From assembly GCF_002954585.1 (NCBI RefSeq), contig NZ_MSCI01000001.1:1178001-1242000 (forward strand): a DNA stretch of 64,000 nucleotides, read 5' to 3'. The translations under genes were made by a program, and so were the position numbers. This document shows positions 9,446 to 18,406 of the stretch, in pieces (within the stretch, counting starts at the first letter, position 1; each line of letters starts with the position of its first letter). This DNA comes from Vibrio chagasii. GTDB lineage: Bacteria; Pseudomonadota; Gammaproteobacteria; Enterobacterales; Vibrionaceae. Under the pieces are notes generated by a model. It saw only the letters and a list, made by a program, of their open reading frames with translations. It made no database searches and was not told the DNA's origin.

Positions 9446-10038
9446 GTAAGAATTGGTCGCTAGCGCTGGTTGTAGCGTTTGTACTTGGCTTTGGAGTTAA
9501 AAGCTATCTCGATGATCAAACAGAGGCTCAAGAGCAACACGTTGAAAAACAGCAATTCTCCGAAACAACGCTTTTTGGAAAAGACAACCAACCAATAAAA
9601 CTCTTTGACGAAACCGATGACAGAATTCGTATCGTTTATTTTGGCTTCACGCGCTGTCCTGACGTTTGCCCAACGTCACTAGCGATGCTAGCGGGAGCTC
9701 TCAATCAAATCTCTGATGAATCGAAAGCCAAGATTCGCCCTATGTTTGTTTCTCTTGATCCAGAGCGCGATGCCGCGGAAGCGTCATACGAATACGCGCA
9801 GTACTTCAACCCAATGATTGAAGGGATGAGTGGCCCATTGGATGTCACCACGAATCTAGCACATAAATACGGTGTTATTTTCAGAAAGACACAGCTTGAA
9901 GGTTCCGAGCTGGAATACACACTCGATCACAGCTCATATTTCTACTTTTTAAAGCCCAACGGTACCTTGATTACGAAAGTACCGCACACGTTGACGCCAG
10001 CGCCAATTGTTGAAGCGATCAACACATTAACGCGCTAG
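9442..10038 (+). CDS. SCO1/SenC family copper chaperone / thiol protein
   Basis: The 198-residue protein has an N-terminal membrane anchor (WSLALVVAFVLGFGVKSYL) and a thioredoxin-like domain. The SCO motif is complete: YFGFTRCPDVCPTSLAML, with Cys72 and Cys76, and His163 in DHSSYFYFLKPNG. These three residues bind copper in the family. SCO proteins deliver copper to the CuA site of cytochrome c oxidase or act as periplasmic thiol reductases. It overlaps the upstream Met/Cys-rich protein by four bases and is followed 112 bases later by a PCuAC gene, a combination typical of CuA maturation. No oxidase genes are in this window, so the client is not shown. Confidence 0.92.
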   Translation: MSKNWSLALVVAFVLGFGVKSYLDDQTEAQEQHVEKQQFSETTLFGKDNQPIKLFDETDDRIRIVYFGFTRCPDVCPTSLAMLAGALNQISDESKAKIRPMFVSLDPERDAAEASYEYAQYFNPMIEGMSGPLDVTTNLAHKYGVIFRKTQLEGSELEYTLDHSSYFYFLKPNGTLITKVPHTLTPAPIVEAINTLTR

Positions 10039-10150
10039 TGTGCTAAATCACTCGAGAAACAACGTGTACAAAAATAAAGAACTCAACCAATAGAGTTCGA
10101 AACGTAAAGTCAGGTCTCAGACCAACACATAAAACAATAAGGACAACAAC

Positions 10151-10609
10151 ATGAAGTTAAAAGCACTTGCTCTAGCAGGCTTATTGCTCACTCCTCTTGC
10201 TCAGGCAAAAAGCGACATCATGGTTCATGACGCGTACGCTCGTGCGACACCGCCAACAGCAGTGAACAGCGCAGTATTTACGACCCTAATGAACCATAGT
10301 GACAAAGATCGCGCTATCGTTTCAGCGACAACACCAGCTGCAGGTAAAGTAGAGCTTCATGATGTTATCGTTGAAGGTGATGTGATGAAAATGCGTCAGG
10401 TTCAACAGATCACAATCCCGGCAAATGGTGAAGCCGTACTTAAGCCTGGCAGCCTGCACATTATGTTATTCGACCTTAAAAATGGTCTAAAAGAAGGTGA
10501 GCAGATCGAAATGACACTGACTTTCGCGAATGGCGAAACACAAACTTTCGAAGCACCTATTAAGAAAGTGATGAGTGGCATGAAAAAGATGAATCACGAT
10601 CACCACTAA
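10151..10609 (+). CDS. Periplasmic copper chaperone PCu(A)C
   Basis: This 152-residue protein has a cleavable signal peptide (MKLKALALAGLLLTPLAQA) and the DUF461/PCuAC domain. The copper-binding motif H-x10-M-x21-H-x-M is exact: His70, Met81, His103 and Met105. The tail KMNHDHH adds extra potential ligands. PCuAC proteins hold Cu(I) in the periplasm and pass it to CuA or to SCO. A good ribosome binding site (AAGGACAACAAC then ATG) supports the start. It probably belongs to the same unit as the two genes upstream, and a strong terminator follows. Confidence 0.92.
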   Translation: MKLKALALAGLLLTPLAQAKSDIMVHDAYARATPPTAVNSAVFTTLMNHSDKDRAIVSATTPAAGKVELHDVIVEGDVMKMRQVQQITIPANGEAVLKPGSLHIMLFDLKNGLKEGEQIEMTLTFANGETQTFEAPIKKVMSGMKKMNHDHH

Positions 10610-10677
10610 TTGTAGAAACTGATGCTCATGAGGCTTATTAAGAGTCGCAGCACATATCGGTAAAAATTAGACAAAAC

Positions 10678-10712
10678 AAGCCACGATGACTTCTAGCTAT
10701 CGTGGCTTTTTG
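10678..10712 (+). terminator. Terminator after the copper cluster
   Basis: AAGCCACGAT pairs with ATCGTGGCTT and a T-tract follows. It lies about 70 bases past the PCuAC stop. Confidence 0.8.
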
Positions 10713-10773
10713 TTAAACTGCGCTCGCTTTCTGTGCAAAGCGTGACCAAATTAATAACCAAGGAGAAGAGAAG

Positions 10774-10821
10774 ATGATTGTAATGAAAACACTAAAACTG
10801 GCCGTAAAAGTAACGCGTTAA
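10774..10821 (+). CDS. 15-residue leader peptide upstream of rsgA
   Basis: An ATG at 10774 preceded by an excellent Shine-Dalgarno (AAGGAG, 10760-10765) opens a 15-codon frame encoding MIVMKTLKLAVKVTR, ending in TAA. It lies directly after the PCuAC terminator and about 290 bases before rsgA, with structured sequence between. The ribosome-binding site is far better than that of most chance ORFs, and the basic C-terminal VKVTR-stop is the kind of tail seen in leaders that respond to translation state. No known leader family is recognised. Translation and a regulatory role are inference. Confidence 0.5.
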   Translation: MIVMKTLKLAVKVTR

Positions 10822-10825
10822 TTTT

Positions 10826-10957
10826 GTTTGGTTAAACCAACTTTAATCTCGAACTACCAACATTAAGCCACCAGCTGGCTACCGCACACTTTTACCCGGT
10901 TTACACTTGATCGCACATGATCAAAGCATGCTCACTACGCATGAATCAATCCGGGGT
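10826..10957 (+). promoter_or_regulatory. Structured 5' leader of rsgA
   Basis: Several stems occur in sequence after the leader ORF. TTGGTT/AACCAA lies at about 10829-10841 and AGCCA/TGGCT at 10866-10880. A closing helix ACCCGG (10894-10899) with CCGGGGT (10951-10957) encloses TTGATC/GATCAA (10907-10912/10919-10924) and CATGC/GCATG (10927-10931/10939-10943). This is a plausible three-way junction. No known riboswitch consensus is recognised. Confidence 0.4.
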
Positions 10958-11108
10958 CCTATCTATTTGAATTCGACCCAAACTCTAACGCATTTTTGAC
11001 GTCACGACGCTTTTTGAGCTTGTAATGCTTCTGGTCTCACCAACGATAAGAGATCTCACAAGAAGTAAATGCTCTCATAAGAAAGCTCGCACGTCTGGGT
11101 AAATAGAC

Positions 11109-12173
11109 ATGAATTCACAAACTGCATTTTCTCATCCAATGTCACTTCAACAACTTGGATGGCAACCGGTATTTCAACAACAACTGACACTTGAAGATTA
11201 CGACCATTCAGTGATCGCCCGTATCACCGCACACCATCGTAGTGGCTACACATTGGCGTCTGAACAGGGCGAAATCACTCTATCCATTCATCACAACCAA
11301 CCGGCAATGACCGTTGGCGACTGGGTAATATTGAACTCTGAACTGCAATTCGATCGCTTACTAGAACGCCAATCGCTCTTTAGCCGAAAAGCTGCGGGCA
11401 GTCGTGTTGCTGAACAATATATTTCAGCCAATATCGACACAGTGTTTATCGTGGTTTCATTGAACAACGACTTTAATCTGAGTCGCATTGAACGCTATCT
11501 AGCACTTGCCAATGAAGCCCAAGTTGAAGCGGTTATCGTCCTAACTAAGAAAGACTTGTGTGACGACTGGGAAGACAAAGTACGACAGGTACAAAGCTTA
11601 GACCCGATGCTCATGATCGAAGCGGTCAGCAGCCTAGATCAAGACTCAACCCAAGTACTTTCACCTTGGTGTAAAACCGGCAAGACCGTCGCGCTAATGG
11701 GCTCTTCTGGTGTGGGTAAGTCAACTTTGGTTAACTCATTGCTAGGTGAAGCATCGCAGGCAACTGGTGGTATTCGTGAAGACGACAGTAAAGGACGTCA
11801 TACAACGACATCACGATCGCTCCACTTGCTCGAGTCAGGTGGCTTGCTACTCGACACTCCTGGAATGCGAGAGCTACAACTTGCAGACTGCGCTGAAGGC
11901 GTGAGTGAAATTTTTTCAGACGTAGAAGAGTTAGCAATGCACTGCCGCTTCTCTGATTGTCGTCATGAATCAGAGCCGGGATGCAAGATAAGGGCTGCTA
12001 TTGAGAGTGGTGAACTGTCTGAAAGACGATTTACTAACTATCAAAAGCTACTGAGAGAACAAGCAAGAAACGGCGCTTCTCTTGCAGAGCAACGCGCTAA
12101 CAATAAGCAGCTGTCCAAAATGTACCGAAACGTACAGTCAGAAAGCCGCAACATTAAGAAAGGCTCTGCTTAA
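11109..12173 (+). CDS. rsgA: Ribosome small-subunit-dependent GTPase RsgA
   Basis: The 354-residue protein shows the circularly permuted GTPase order typical of RsgA/YjeQ. After an N-terminal OB-like region (residues ~20-80) comes G4 as LTKKDLCDD, then G1 [16 protein letters not shown] (residues 198-213, Lys204), then G3 DTPGM. A C-terminal zinc knuckle follows with [23 protein letters not shown], containing the Cys-x-x-x-x-Cys-x-His-x-x-x-x-x-Cys ligands. RsgA releases late assembly factors from the 30S subunit. It is not beside psd or orn, where the main Vibrio rsgA usually lies, so this may be a second paralog; that is inference. The preceding leader ORF suggests translation-linked control. 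Confidence 0.9.
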   Translation: MNSQTAFSHPMSLQQLGWQPVFQQQLTLEDYDHSVIARITAHHRSGYTLASEQGEITLSIHHNQPAMTVGDWVILNSELQFDRLLERQSLFSRKAAGSRVAEQYISANIDTVFIVVSLNNDFNLSRIERYLALANEAQVEAVIVLTKKDLCDDWEDKVRQVQSLDPMLMIEAVSSLDQDSTQVLSPWCKTGKTVALMGSSGVGKSTLVNSLLGEASQATGGIREDDSKGRHTTTSRSLHLLESGGLLLDTPGMRELQLADCAEGVSEIFSDVEELAMHCRFSDCRHESEPGCKIRAAIESGELSERRFTNYQKLLREQARNGASLAEQRANNKQLSKMYRNVQSESRNIKKGSA

Positions 12174-12230
12174 ACAGTTGACATATGGCCGCGAGCTAAG
12201 TTCATAGCTCATCGTTTAACTGAAAACTTC

Positions 12231-12265
12231 AAGCCCCATGATGTTTATCGCAAGGGGCTTTTTTT
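12231..12265 (+). terminator. Terminator of rsgA
   Basis: AAGCCCC and GGGGCTT form the stem, with a run of T following. It lies about 60 bases after the stop. Confidence 0.75.
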
Positions 12266-12576
12266 CAACGTGTGGGGAAGCGACTATTTACGCACACAAT
12301 GTTCTCACCAATCGCCATTTACACCCTCTAATTTACAGTATATTAGCTCCATCAAATATGAATTTGCAGATTTATAGCTCAATCAAAATACATTTATTTA
12401 ACATTTAGCTCTAAAAACACCACGTAGTGCAAACAATCACACTAAAAGTAAACTATTCCTAGACACCCGCTACGATCCAGCTAATATGACCGCCCATTCC
12501 ACTAGTGTATAGTTGGATTCGGTACAACTTTATAAAAGATACATCACTATAATAAATTAACAATTGCAGGTATTTT
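12266..12576 (+). other. AT-rich upstream region of sstT
   Basis: This 311-base gap precedes sstT. It is AT-rich and presumably holds the sstT promoter. A weak GATCCA/TTGGATT pairing lies near 12475-12520. I see no known riboswitch, ORF or clear operator. The sstT ribosome site is a modest GCAGG eight bases before the ATG. Confidence 0.4.
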
Positions 12577-13791
12577 ATGCAAAATCACAACATGCTCGCC
12601 CGCATCGCTCGTGGGAATCTTGTCCTACAGATCCTTGCTGGTATTGTTTTCGGTGTCGTTCTCGCCATGGTTTCTCCTTCAGCAGCTCAAGACGCAGGCC
12701 TATTAGGTAGTCTGTTTGTTGGCGCTCTGAAAGCTGTTGCCCCAATTTTAGTATTCATTCTTGTTGCAGCTTCTATCGCAAACCAAAAGAAAGGTCAGCA
12801 TACTCATATGCGTCCAATCATCGTGCTATACTTGATTGGTACCTTCTCTGCAGCACTGACAGCAGTAGTACTGAGCTTCATGTTCCCAACCACCTTGACA
12901 CTGGTTGCTGGCGCAGAAGGTGCTACTCCTCCTCAAGGTATCGGTGAAGTACTTCACACGCTTCTATTTAAACTTGTAGACAACCCAGTAAGCGCGCTAA
13001 TGAACGCAAACTACATCGGTATTCTTGCTTGGGCTATCGGTCTTGGTCTTGCTCTGCACCACGCATCTGCAACAACAAAAGCGGTTTTCGAAGATCTAAG
13101 CCACAGTGTTTCACACATTGTTCGCTTCATCATTCGCCTAGCGCCATTTGGTATCTTCGGTCTAGTTTCAGCGACTTTCGCAACCACTGGTTTTGAGGCG
13201 CTAGCAAGCTACGGTCAACTTCTAGCGGTACTACTAGGTTCAATGCTAATCATTGCTCTAGTGGTTAACCCACTGCTTGTTTTCGTTAAAACAAAGCAGA
13301 ACCCATACCCTCTAGTATTCCAATGTATTCGTGAATCAGGTGTAACTGCATTCTTCACTCGTTCAAGTGCTGCGAACATCCCAGTAAACATGAACCTTTG
13401 TAAGAAATTAAACTTAGACGAAGACACTTACTCTGTATCTATCCCACTAGGTGCAACCATCAACATGGCTGGTGCTGCAATCACTATCACTGTGTTAACG
13501 CTGGCTGCTGTACACACCATGGGTATTGAGATTGATATCTTCACTGCAATCCTACTAAGCCTTGTTGCTGCGGTATCTGCATGTGGCGCATCTGGTGTTG
13601 CGGGTGGCTCACTGCTGCTTATCCCTCTTGCATGTGGTCTATTCGGTATCTCAAACGATATTGCGATGCAGGTAGTAGCGGTAGGTTTCATCATCGGTGT
13701 GATTCAAGACTCTGCTGAAACTGCGCTTAACAGCTCGACAGACGTAGTGTTCACAGCTGCAGTATGTAAAGCTGAGCAGAACAAAGCTTAA
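12577..13791 (+). CDS. sstT: Serine/threonine:sodium symporter SstT
   Basis: The 404-residue dicarboxylate/amino acid:cation symporter (DAACS) family protein has the SstT length and N-terminus ([20 protein letters not shown]). Family features include [20 protein letters not shown] (the serine-rich hairpin region), [20 protein letters not shown] and [24 protein letters not shown]. The last stretches form the substrate and sodium sites. SstT imports L-serine and L-threonine with sodium. It is monocistronic, with a strong terminator 40 bases downstream. Catabolite or amino-acid regulation is not evident from the sequence. Confidence 0.95.
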   Translation: MQNHNMLARIARGNLVLQILAGIVFGVVLAMVSPSAAQDAGLLGSLFVGALKAVAPILVFILVAASIANQKKGQHTHMRPIIVLYLIGTFSAALTAVVLSFMFPTTLTLVAGAEGATPPQGIGEVLHTLLFKLVDNPVSALMNANYIGILAWAIGLGLALHHASATTKAVFEDLSHSVSHIVRFIIRLAPFGIFGLVSATFATTGFEALASYGQLLAVLLGSMLIIALVVNPLLVFVKTKQNPYPLVFQCIRESGVTAFFTRSSAANIPVNMNLCKKLNLDEDTYSVSIPLGATINMAGAAITITVLTLAAVHTMGIEIDIFTAILLSLVAAVSACGASGVAGGSLLLIPLACGLFGISNDIAMQVVAVGFIIGVIQDSAETALNSSTDVVFTAAVCKAEQNKA

Positions 13792-13830
13792 TTAGCCTTT
13801 ATTCGCTCGTAAGCCAAAGCTATATAAAGA

Positions 13831-13858
13831 AAAAGGGAAGCATCGGCTTCCCTTTTTT
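13831..13858 (+). terminator. Terminator of sstT
   Basis: AAAAGGGAAG and CTTCCCTTTT flank a short loop and a T-tract follows. It is a clear intrinsic terminator. Confidence 0.85.
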
Positions 13859-13949
13859 GTTGTCTGAATTTCATTATATCCACTCAAGCTGTATTAACTT
13901 ATCACGATGGATAACATGGTCCCATGGATAATCCAGTGAACACCACTAA

Positions 13950-15155
13950 CTAGCTTCTGCTCCAATTAGACTGACTAAAGTCTAGAGGGTCACTAGTCTG
14001 ATTGGCTTGCTTCTCTATTGGTGCTTGCTCTGTATTCGATTGCGGGCTGTAATCGATGTTCGCTTCTTGTGTATTCGATAGCGACGTTTCTAGATGGCTA
14101 GCCTCTACATTTGATGACTCACCCTCTTCATCAGACGCTTCTTTCACTTTCTTTGGAATCGGTACATTGCGTTTGTAAAGCTTATTGAGCGCTTTGATTA
14201 TTGAATGCTTGGTGATCGCTTGTTGGGTAAGCTTCGTCATGATCGGTTTAGTCAGCGCTTGTAAGCCCACAACCGCATCGACACCCAGCTCACCACCTAC
14301 TTTATCTCGCTGCTGCTTAGCTTCTGAATAGCCAAAGTGAGCAGATAGGAATAGCCAGATATAAGCAATCGCATTACCGTTGTCACCATGGTCTATCCAT
14401 GCCTCACCGGCTCTAAACATCGCCTCTGCACTGTTCTTTTCTGCTGCAGTTTCAAACCAGTACACAGCCTCACCATGATTTGGTTCTACGCCGACGCCAT
14501 TTAAGTAACTCATACCGAGTTTGATTTTGCCGTCTAGATTGTTTTTCTCTGCCGCTTTGCGATACCAATCAACAGAGCTTTCTGCAGAGCAGTCTGGGTT
14601 TTCTTTATCTAAGCACCAATCACCCATGAACAGCATCGCTTCGGTATTACCACCAGCGGCAGATTCCTCAATATAGGTGTAACCCTTGGGAATGTTCTTT
14701 ACGGTCCCGCGCCCATGAACCAGCGCTTTGCCCATCTCAAACTTCGCCGACATGTCGTTGTCTAAGGCTGCGATCGCAAGCTGCCAAAAGTTAGCTTGTT
14801 CTCTTAAGATCAGGTCTTCTTTGCGCTTCATACTTATGCGAACAATACCGTACATACCGTTGACGTTATCCAAATGTGCTGCTTTATCGTACCAATATAA
14901 CGCTTCCTTAATATTGTTACGCTCCGCCTCTTTCGCCAAAAATAGAATCGACGGGACATGCCCGGTTTCTGCTTTAAAGTGGCGCTCTTTTTGCTCTTGG
15001 ATACGTGCTTTTTCAATCGCCTTTCGGTAAGCAACAGCACGCGCTTTACGCTCTTGTTCCAAGCGCTGTTTTCTCAGTGATAAAGAAATCAGCCACACGA
15101 CAATAAGTATTAACGAAAGAGCAGTCGCACCAATTGCGATTCCCATTGTACTCAT
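13950..15155 (-). CDS. Membrane-anchored Sel1-repeat protein
   Basis: The 401-residue protein has one N-terminal transmembrane segment (GATALSLILIVVWLISLSL) and then a short basic coiled-coil-like stretch. At least four Sel1-like repeats follow between about residues 75 and 275: KEALYWYDKAAHLDN, SAKFEMGKALVHGRGTVKN, AESSVDWYRKAAEKNN and GEAVYWFETAAEKNS. The last 90 residues are acidic, Ser/Asn/Gln-rich and probably disordered. Sel1 repeats are protein-interaction scaffolds, so the partner is unknown. The gene is isolated, convergent with sstT and without operon partners. The family is common in Vibrio, but no specific function is assigned. Confidence 0.85.
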   Translation of the reverse strand: MSTMGIAIGATALSLILIVVWLISLSLRKQRLEQERKARAVAYRKAIEKARIQEQKERHFKAETGHVPSILFLAKEAERNNIKEALYWYDKAAHLDNVNGMYGIVRISMKRKEDLILREQANFWQLAIAALDNDMSAKFEMGKALVHGRGTVKNIPKGYTYIEESAAGGNTEAMLFMGDWCLDKENPDCSAESSVDWYRKAAEKNNLDGKIKLGMSYLNGVGVEPNHGEAVYWFETAAEKNSAEAMFRAGEAWIDHGDNGNAIAYIWLFLSAHFGYSEAKQQRDKVGGELGVDAVVGLQALTKPIMTKLTQQAITKHSIIKALNKLYKRNVPIPKKVKEASDEEGESSNVEASHLETSLSNTQEANIDYSPQSNTEQAPIEKQANQTSDPLDFSQSNWSRS

Positions 15156-15718
15156 AGAATGTTTAACCTAATTCGGTTTCGTTCTACCCTATATCGACCA
15201 CAAGCAGACTATATTGAGTAGTTAATTTCTGAGGCTATTAGCCCTGATGGTGACAAGAGACGCAGTCTCTACACGCTCCGCCTTAAACTCGGTTCAGTAT
15301 CTCAGGAATACATAACGATAAGAAGTCTGCAAAGACTAATCCGTACGCACTCCATAAATCGTGTGATCTTGCTTCAATAAAGATTGTTATCTCTAGCTTG
15401 CCTTTCATCAAATAAGGCTCAACCGCTCACCAGAAACCCATGGTTAAAGACCTGTACCTGAATGCAGCGGTGATGCATCCCCCACCAAGAGTGACAACGT
15501 CACTCGAACATAAAATATTAAGATCTATGAAACGGGCACTGATCGTCGATCAAGAAGTAGAAATTGATGACCACTTGGGTACAAAAGCTTACCCAAGTGG
15601 TAATGAGGTGATTCACGAGCACTAACTGCGATTGAAGACGTACTCTTTGTGGAATAATAGCAGCTCACGCTAGCTATAGCTGAACTTTACATTGTAAATT
15701 AGTGAGCGCTAGAAAAGT
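15156..15718. other. Noncoding region with a strong perfect hairpin
   Basis: This gap of over 560 bases has no convincing gene; a 61-codon frame at 15440 lacks a ribosome site. It contains an 11-bp perfect inverted repeat, CCACTTGGGTA (15571-15581) with TACCCAAGTGG (15590-15600), and an 8-base loop without a T-tract. Further on, GCTCAC near 15662 can pair with GTGAGC near 15700, and TTTACA with TGTAAA. Together with the terminator at 15719 this could be a small RNA gene, but no known family is recognised. Confidence 0.35.
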
Positions 15719-15758
15719 AAAAAGAAGCCAGTTCGTGTGACGTTCTGGCTTCTTTTTT
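15719..15758. terminator. Bidirectional terminator before the LysR gene end
   Basis: AAAGAAGCCAG and CTGGCTTCTTTTTT form a long stem, flanked by A and T tracts. It can end the minus-strand LysR transcript and any plus-strand RNA from the preceding noncoding region. Confidence 0.75.
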
Positions 15759-15781
15759 GATTTGATATGGCAGAGAAACCG

Positions 15782-16711
15782 CTAACCTTGCTGCATCTTC
15801 TCCCAAATCGTTGGTGACCCAATATAATCTTGCACTGAGGTGATGAACTCTTTTACTAGCTTGGTCTGCTTACGGTGTGGGTAGACAGCGTAAATGGCGG
15901 TATCCACTGTTGAGATGGCGTAATCAGGAAGCAGTGTCACCAAGCCTAACTCTTTCATCGATGCGTACAGGTTTGATTGATCAAGGAAGCCATAACCTAA
16001 GCCATCTTTCACACAAGACACCATAGTACGAACATCACTCACCTTGTAGTTACCACGAATCGTCAGGCTCTGGAAAGTGTTGCCATGCGGCTCTTCACTG
16101 ATACGCAGATGATCCACCGTCATATCACCGTTGGTATAAATCACCGCAGGCAGAGACAACAGATCTTGTGGCGTTTTCGGCTTACCATGCCGCTTCACAA
16201 AGTCTTTCGAGGCGACCAGCATGAAGTTACTGTCGGCTATCTTCTTCGCAATTAGATTTGATTCCACCAACTTACTGAAACGAAACGCGATATCAAACTG
16301 CCCAGCAATGATATTAGCGATCTTGTCGTCTAGTGAAAGTACGATCTGTACATCTGGGTACTTTCTCATGAACTGCGTGATGATAGGTTGCAGGTATTGC
16401 TGACCAAAATAGATGGGCGACGTAATTCGCAGCACACCTTTAGGCTCAGACTGATACGAATCAGCAATGCCTTGAATCTGATTAATGGTGTCTTTCAACA
16501 CATAGGTTTGCGCAAGAATATCTTCCCCAGCTGACGTCAAAGAAAACGAACGAGTAGAACGGTTGAGTAACTGAACACCTAAGTCTTGCTCAAGCTTTTT
16601 GATCTGTTTAGAGAGTGAGGAATTGTCCATATCGTGCAAGGTTGCCGCTTTAGTAAACGACCCTTGTTGAACCACATCTAAGAACAATAACAACTGATTG
16701 GTATTGGGCAC
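15782..16711 (-). CDS. LysR-family transcriptional regulator
   Basis: This 309-residue protein has an N-terminal winged helix-turn-helix (LLLFLDVVQQGSFTKAATLH, then SSLSKQIKKLEQDLGVQLLN and RSTRSFSLTSAGE). An effector-binding domain begins at GVLRITSPIYFGQQYL, typical of the CrgA/YafC-like LysR branch. The start is GTG, supported by AGGAG eight bases upstream. It lies 27 bases after the Lrp-type gene in the same direction, so the two are probably co-transcribed. No neighbouring pathway gene indicates its target. Confidence 0.9.
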   Translation of the reverse strand: MPNTNQLLLFLDVVQQGSFTKAATLHDMDNSSLSKQIKKLEQDLGVQLLNRSTRSFSLTSAGEDILAQTYVLKDTINQIQGIADSYQSEPKGVLRITSPIYFGQQYLQPIITQFMRKYPDVQIVLSLDDKIANIIAGQFDIAFRFSKLVESNLIAKKIADSNFMLVASKDFVKRHGKPKTPQDLLSLPAVIYTNGDMTVDHLRISEEPHGNTFQSLTIRGNYKVSDVRTMVSCVKDGLGYGFLDQSNLYASMKELGLVTLLPDYAISTVDTAIYAVYPHRKQTKLVKEFITSVQDYIGSPTIWEKMQQG

Positions 16712-16738
16712 TGTGCCGCTCCTGATATTTAAGCTCGA

Positions 16739-17179
16739 TTAACGTTCATCTTTAGGAGTGTCCATCACTACCATGGTTGTGATGGATTGAACCTGAGCAC
16801 ACTCCCCTAGCACATCGGCATGAAACTTCTTATAGCTCTGCAAGTCTTTAGTCTCGACTCGCAACAAGTACTCATTGGCACCGGTGATGTTGTGACACTC
16901 GACCACCTCTTTCTCCATAGCGACGTGCTCTTCAAACTCCAATTGAGCAGATTTTTTGTGGCTTGATAAACCAATTGAAACATAGGCGATAAAACCCACG
17001 CCCATTAAGCCGTTATCTAGAACCGCACGATAACCTTGAATGATACCTTTGCGCTCAAGATCTTGTACACGCCTTAACGTCGCTGAAGCCGATAAACCAA
17101 TTCGCTCTGAGAGCTCAATGTTGGAGATTCTGCCGTCCAACTTAAGCTCTTGCAATATCCTTTCGTCAAATCTATCCAT
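16739..17179 (-). CDS. Lrp/AsnC-family transcriptional regulator
   Basis: The 146-residue protein has a normal Lrp/AsnC architecture. An N-terminal helix-turn-helix (DERILQELKLDGRISNIELS, SASATLRRVQDLERKGIIQG) is followed by a RAM ligand-binding domain with VVECHNITGANEYLLRVETKD. The family binds amino acids and acts as local or global regulator. It is divergent from a LysE-type amino acid exporter 141 bases away, and that arrangement suggests it controls the exporter in response to an amino acid. This is inference from layout. It is followed closely by the LysR gene. Confidence 0.92.
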   Translation of the reverse strand: MDRFDERILQELKLDGRISNIELSERIGLSASATLRRVQDLERKGIIQGYRAVLDNGLMGVGFIAYVSIGLSSHKKSAQLEFEEHVAMEKEVVECHNITGANEYLLRVETKDLQSYKKFHADVLGECAQVQSITTMVVMDTPKDER

Positions 17180-17320
17180 AAGTACTTATTATTGTGCATT
17201 TAGTGATAATAGAGGAAATAAAAGCACATAATTGCCTCACTTTCCACCTACTATGTTTCTCAACACGTGAAAGTCATGACCGGTCAGTCACTTCGTTCAT
17301 TTTATTGCTGGAGAACCATT

Positions 17321-17905
17321 ATGCCTTTAGAACAACTTAGCGCACTTGCCTTGTTTGCGTTTGTCTCGACCTTCACGCCGGGTCCAAATAACATCATGCT
17401 CATGACTTCTGGTGCCAATGTTGGCTTTGCCCGCACCATTCCACACATGTTTGGCATTGCTCTAGGTTTTGCTGCTATGTTGCTATTGGTTGGCTTTGGT
17501 TTAATGGGGGTTTTCAACGCCTATCCGGTGACTCACCAAGTATTGAAATACCTGAGCCTTGCTTACTTGGTGTACCTCGCAATTAAAATAGCCAAGAGTG
17601 GAAAAGCGAAAAGCACTGAAGCTTATAAACCGATGACCTTCATCGGCGCGGCAAGTTTTCAATGGGTTAACCCGAAAGGTTGGTCAATGGCACTGACAGC
17701 CATTTCTGTTTATAGCAGTGGCAGTTCATGGTGGGAACTTGCAATCATCGCAGCCGTTTTTACGCTAGCTAACCTGCCATCGGTGACCTTCTGGACAGCA
17801 GCAGGCAAGCAGCTACAACACTGGCTAACAACGCCAGTCCGCATCAAAAGCTTCAACTATGGTATGGCGGGCTTGCTGTTAGCATCGACCATTCCGATGC
17901 TCTAA
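17321..17905 (+). CDS. LysE/RhtB-family amino acid exporter
   Basis: The start is the ATG 17321, with GGAG nine bases upstream; an earlier GTG at 17267 would add 18 poorly fitting residues. The 194-residue product has the family opening (LSALALFAFVSTFTPGPNNIMLMTSGANVG) with the conserved TPGPNN, and five to six membrane helices. The later SFQWVNPKGWSMALTAI matches the NPK motif of the family. LysE/RhtB proteins export amino acids and related compounds. It is divergent from an Lrp-type regulator, the usual pairing. The substrate cannot be decided from sequence. Confidence 0.92.
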   Translation: MPLEQLSALALFAFVSTFTPGPNNIMLMTSGANVGFARTIPHMFGIALGFAAMLLLVGFGLMGVFNAYPVTHQVLKYLSLAYLVYLAIKIAKSGKAKSTEAYKPMTFIGAASFQWVNPKGWSMALTAISVYSSGSSWWELAIIAAVFTLANLPSVTFWTAAGKQLQHWLTTPVRIKSFNYGMAGLLLASTIPML

Positions 17906-17924
17906 TCGAATAACTTCTATATTT

Positions 17925-17954
17925 TAACGGTTAGTACTCCGCTGCTAACCGTTA
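17925..17954. terminator. Bidirectional hairpin between LysE and DUF1294 genes
   Basis: TAACGGTTAG (17925-17934) pairs perfectly with CTAACCGTTA (17945-17954). It lies between two convergent genes. T-tracts are weak on both sides, so efficiency is uncertain. Confidence 0.55.
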
Positions 17955-17960
17955 TTCTCG

Positions 17961-18350
17961 TTATAAATACCCCACAAGTTCACCAAGCCAACGACCAAAC
18001 ATCGCCTGCCCGTTAGGCGTTAACGTCCAGGCAAACGCCGCTACATTGATGACCACTGTCGACCAATAAATCGCTCTGAACGGCTGTTTTTGTGTTTTAT
18101 GACGCAGCTTATCTTGTGCGATCAAAGCCCCTAACCAACCACCAGCTACCGAAAAGATGTGCAGGGTTTTCTCTGGCACACGCCAATTACCATGAATCGC
18201 GGCTCGCTTGTCTTTTGCGTACACAAAAAACGTCACGACACCGATAACTAAATACCACGCCAGCATTACTTTAGAACTTTCCGCAAACAACGCAGACACC
18301 GCCACCAGAACCAAATAGGTGATAGCGATCTGAACAGATGAAGACAACAT
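17961..18350 (-). CDS. DUF1294 small membrane protein
   Basis: The start is the ATG at 18350, preceded by AAAAGGAG; a TTG one codon earlier is less likely. The 129-residue protein has about three to four hydrophobic segments. The DUF1294 core reads YAKDKRAAIHGNWRVPEKTLHI, then GGWLGALIAQDKLRHKTQKQ and PFRAIYW. The family is widespread, sometimes fused to cold-shock domains, and has no established function. It converges on the LysE gene and is divergent from the amylase gene. Confidence 0.88.
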   Translation of the reverse strand: MLSSSVQIAITYLVLVAVSALFAESSKVMLAWYLVIGVVTFFVYAKDKRAAIHGNWRVPEKTLHIFSVAGGWLGALIAQDKLRHKTQKQPFRAIYWSTVVINVAAFAWTLTPNGQAMFGRWLGELVGYL

Positions 18351-18406
18351 CAACTCCTTTTGGGTAACAGCTCACATACTGTGGCAATTACGACCTGTAG
18401 ATTTTG

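Noticed and set aside
12266..12576. Riboswitch upstream of sstT
   Set aside because: The AT-rich stretch shows no conserved aptamer pattern or terminator/antiterminator pair that I can identify.
15440..15625. 61-codon plus-strand frame in the noncoding region after the Sel1 gene
   Set aside because: No ribosome binding site, no recognisable homology, and it overlaps the 11-bp hairpin, so chance is the simpler explanation.
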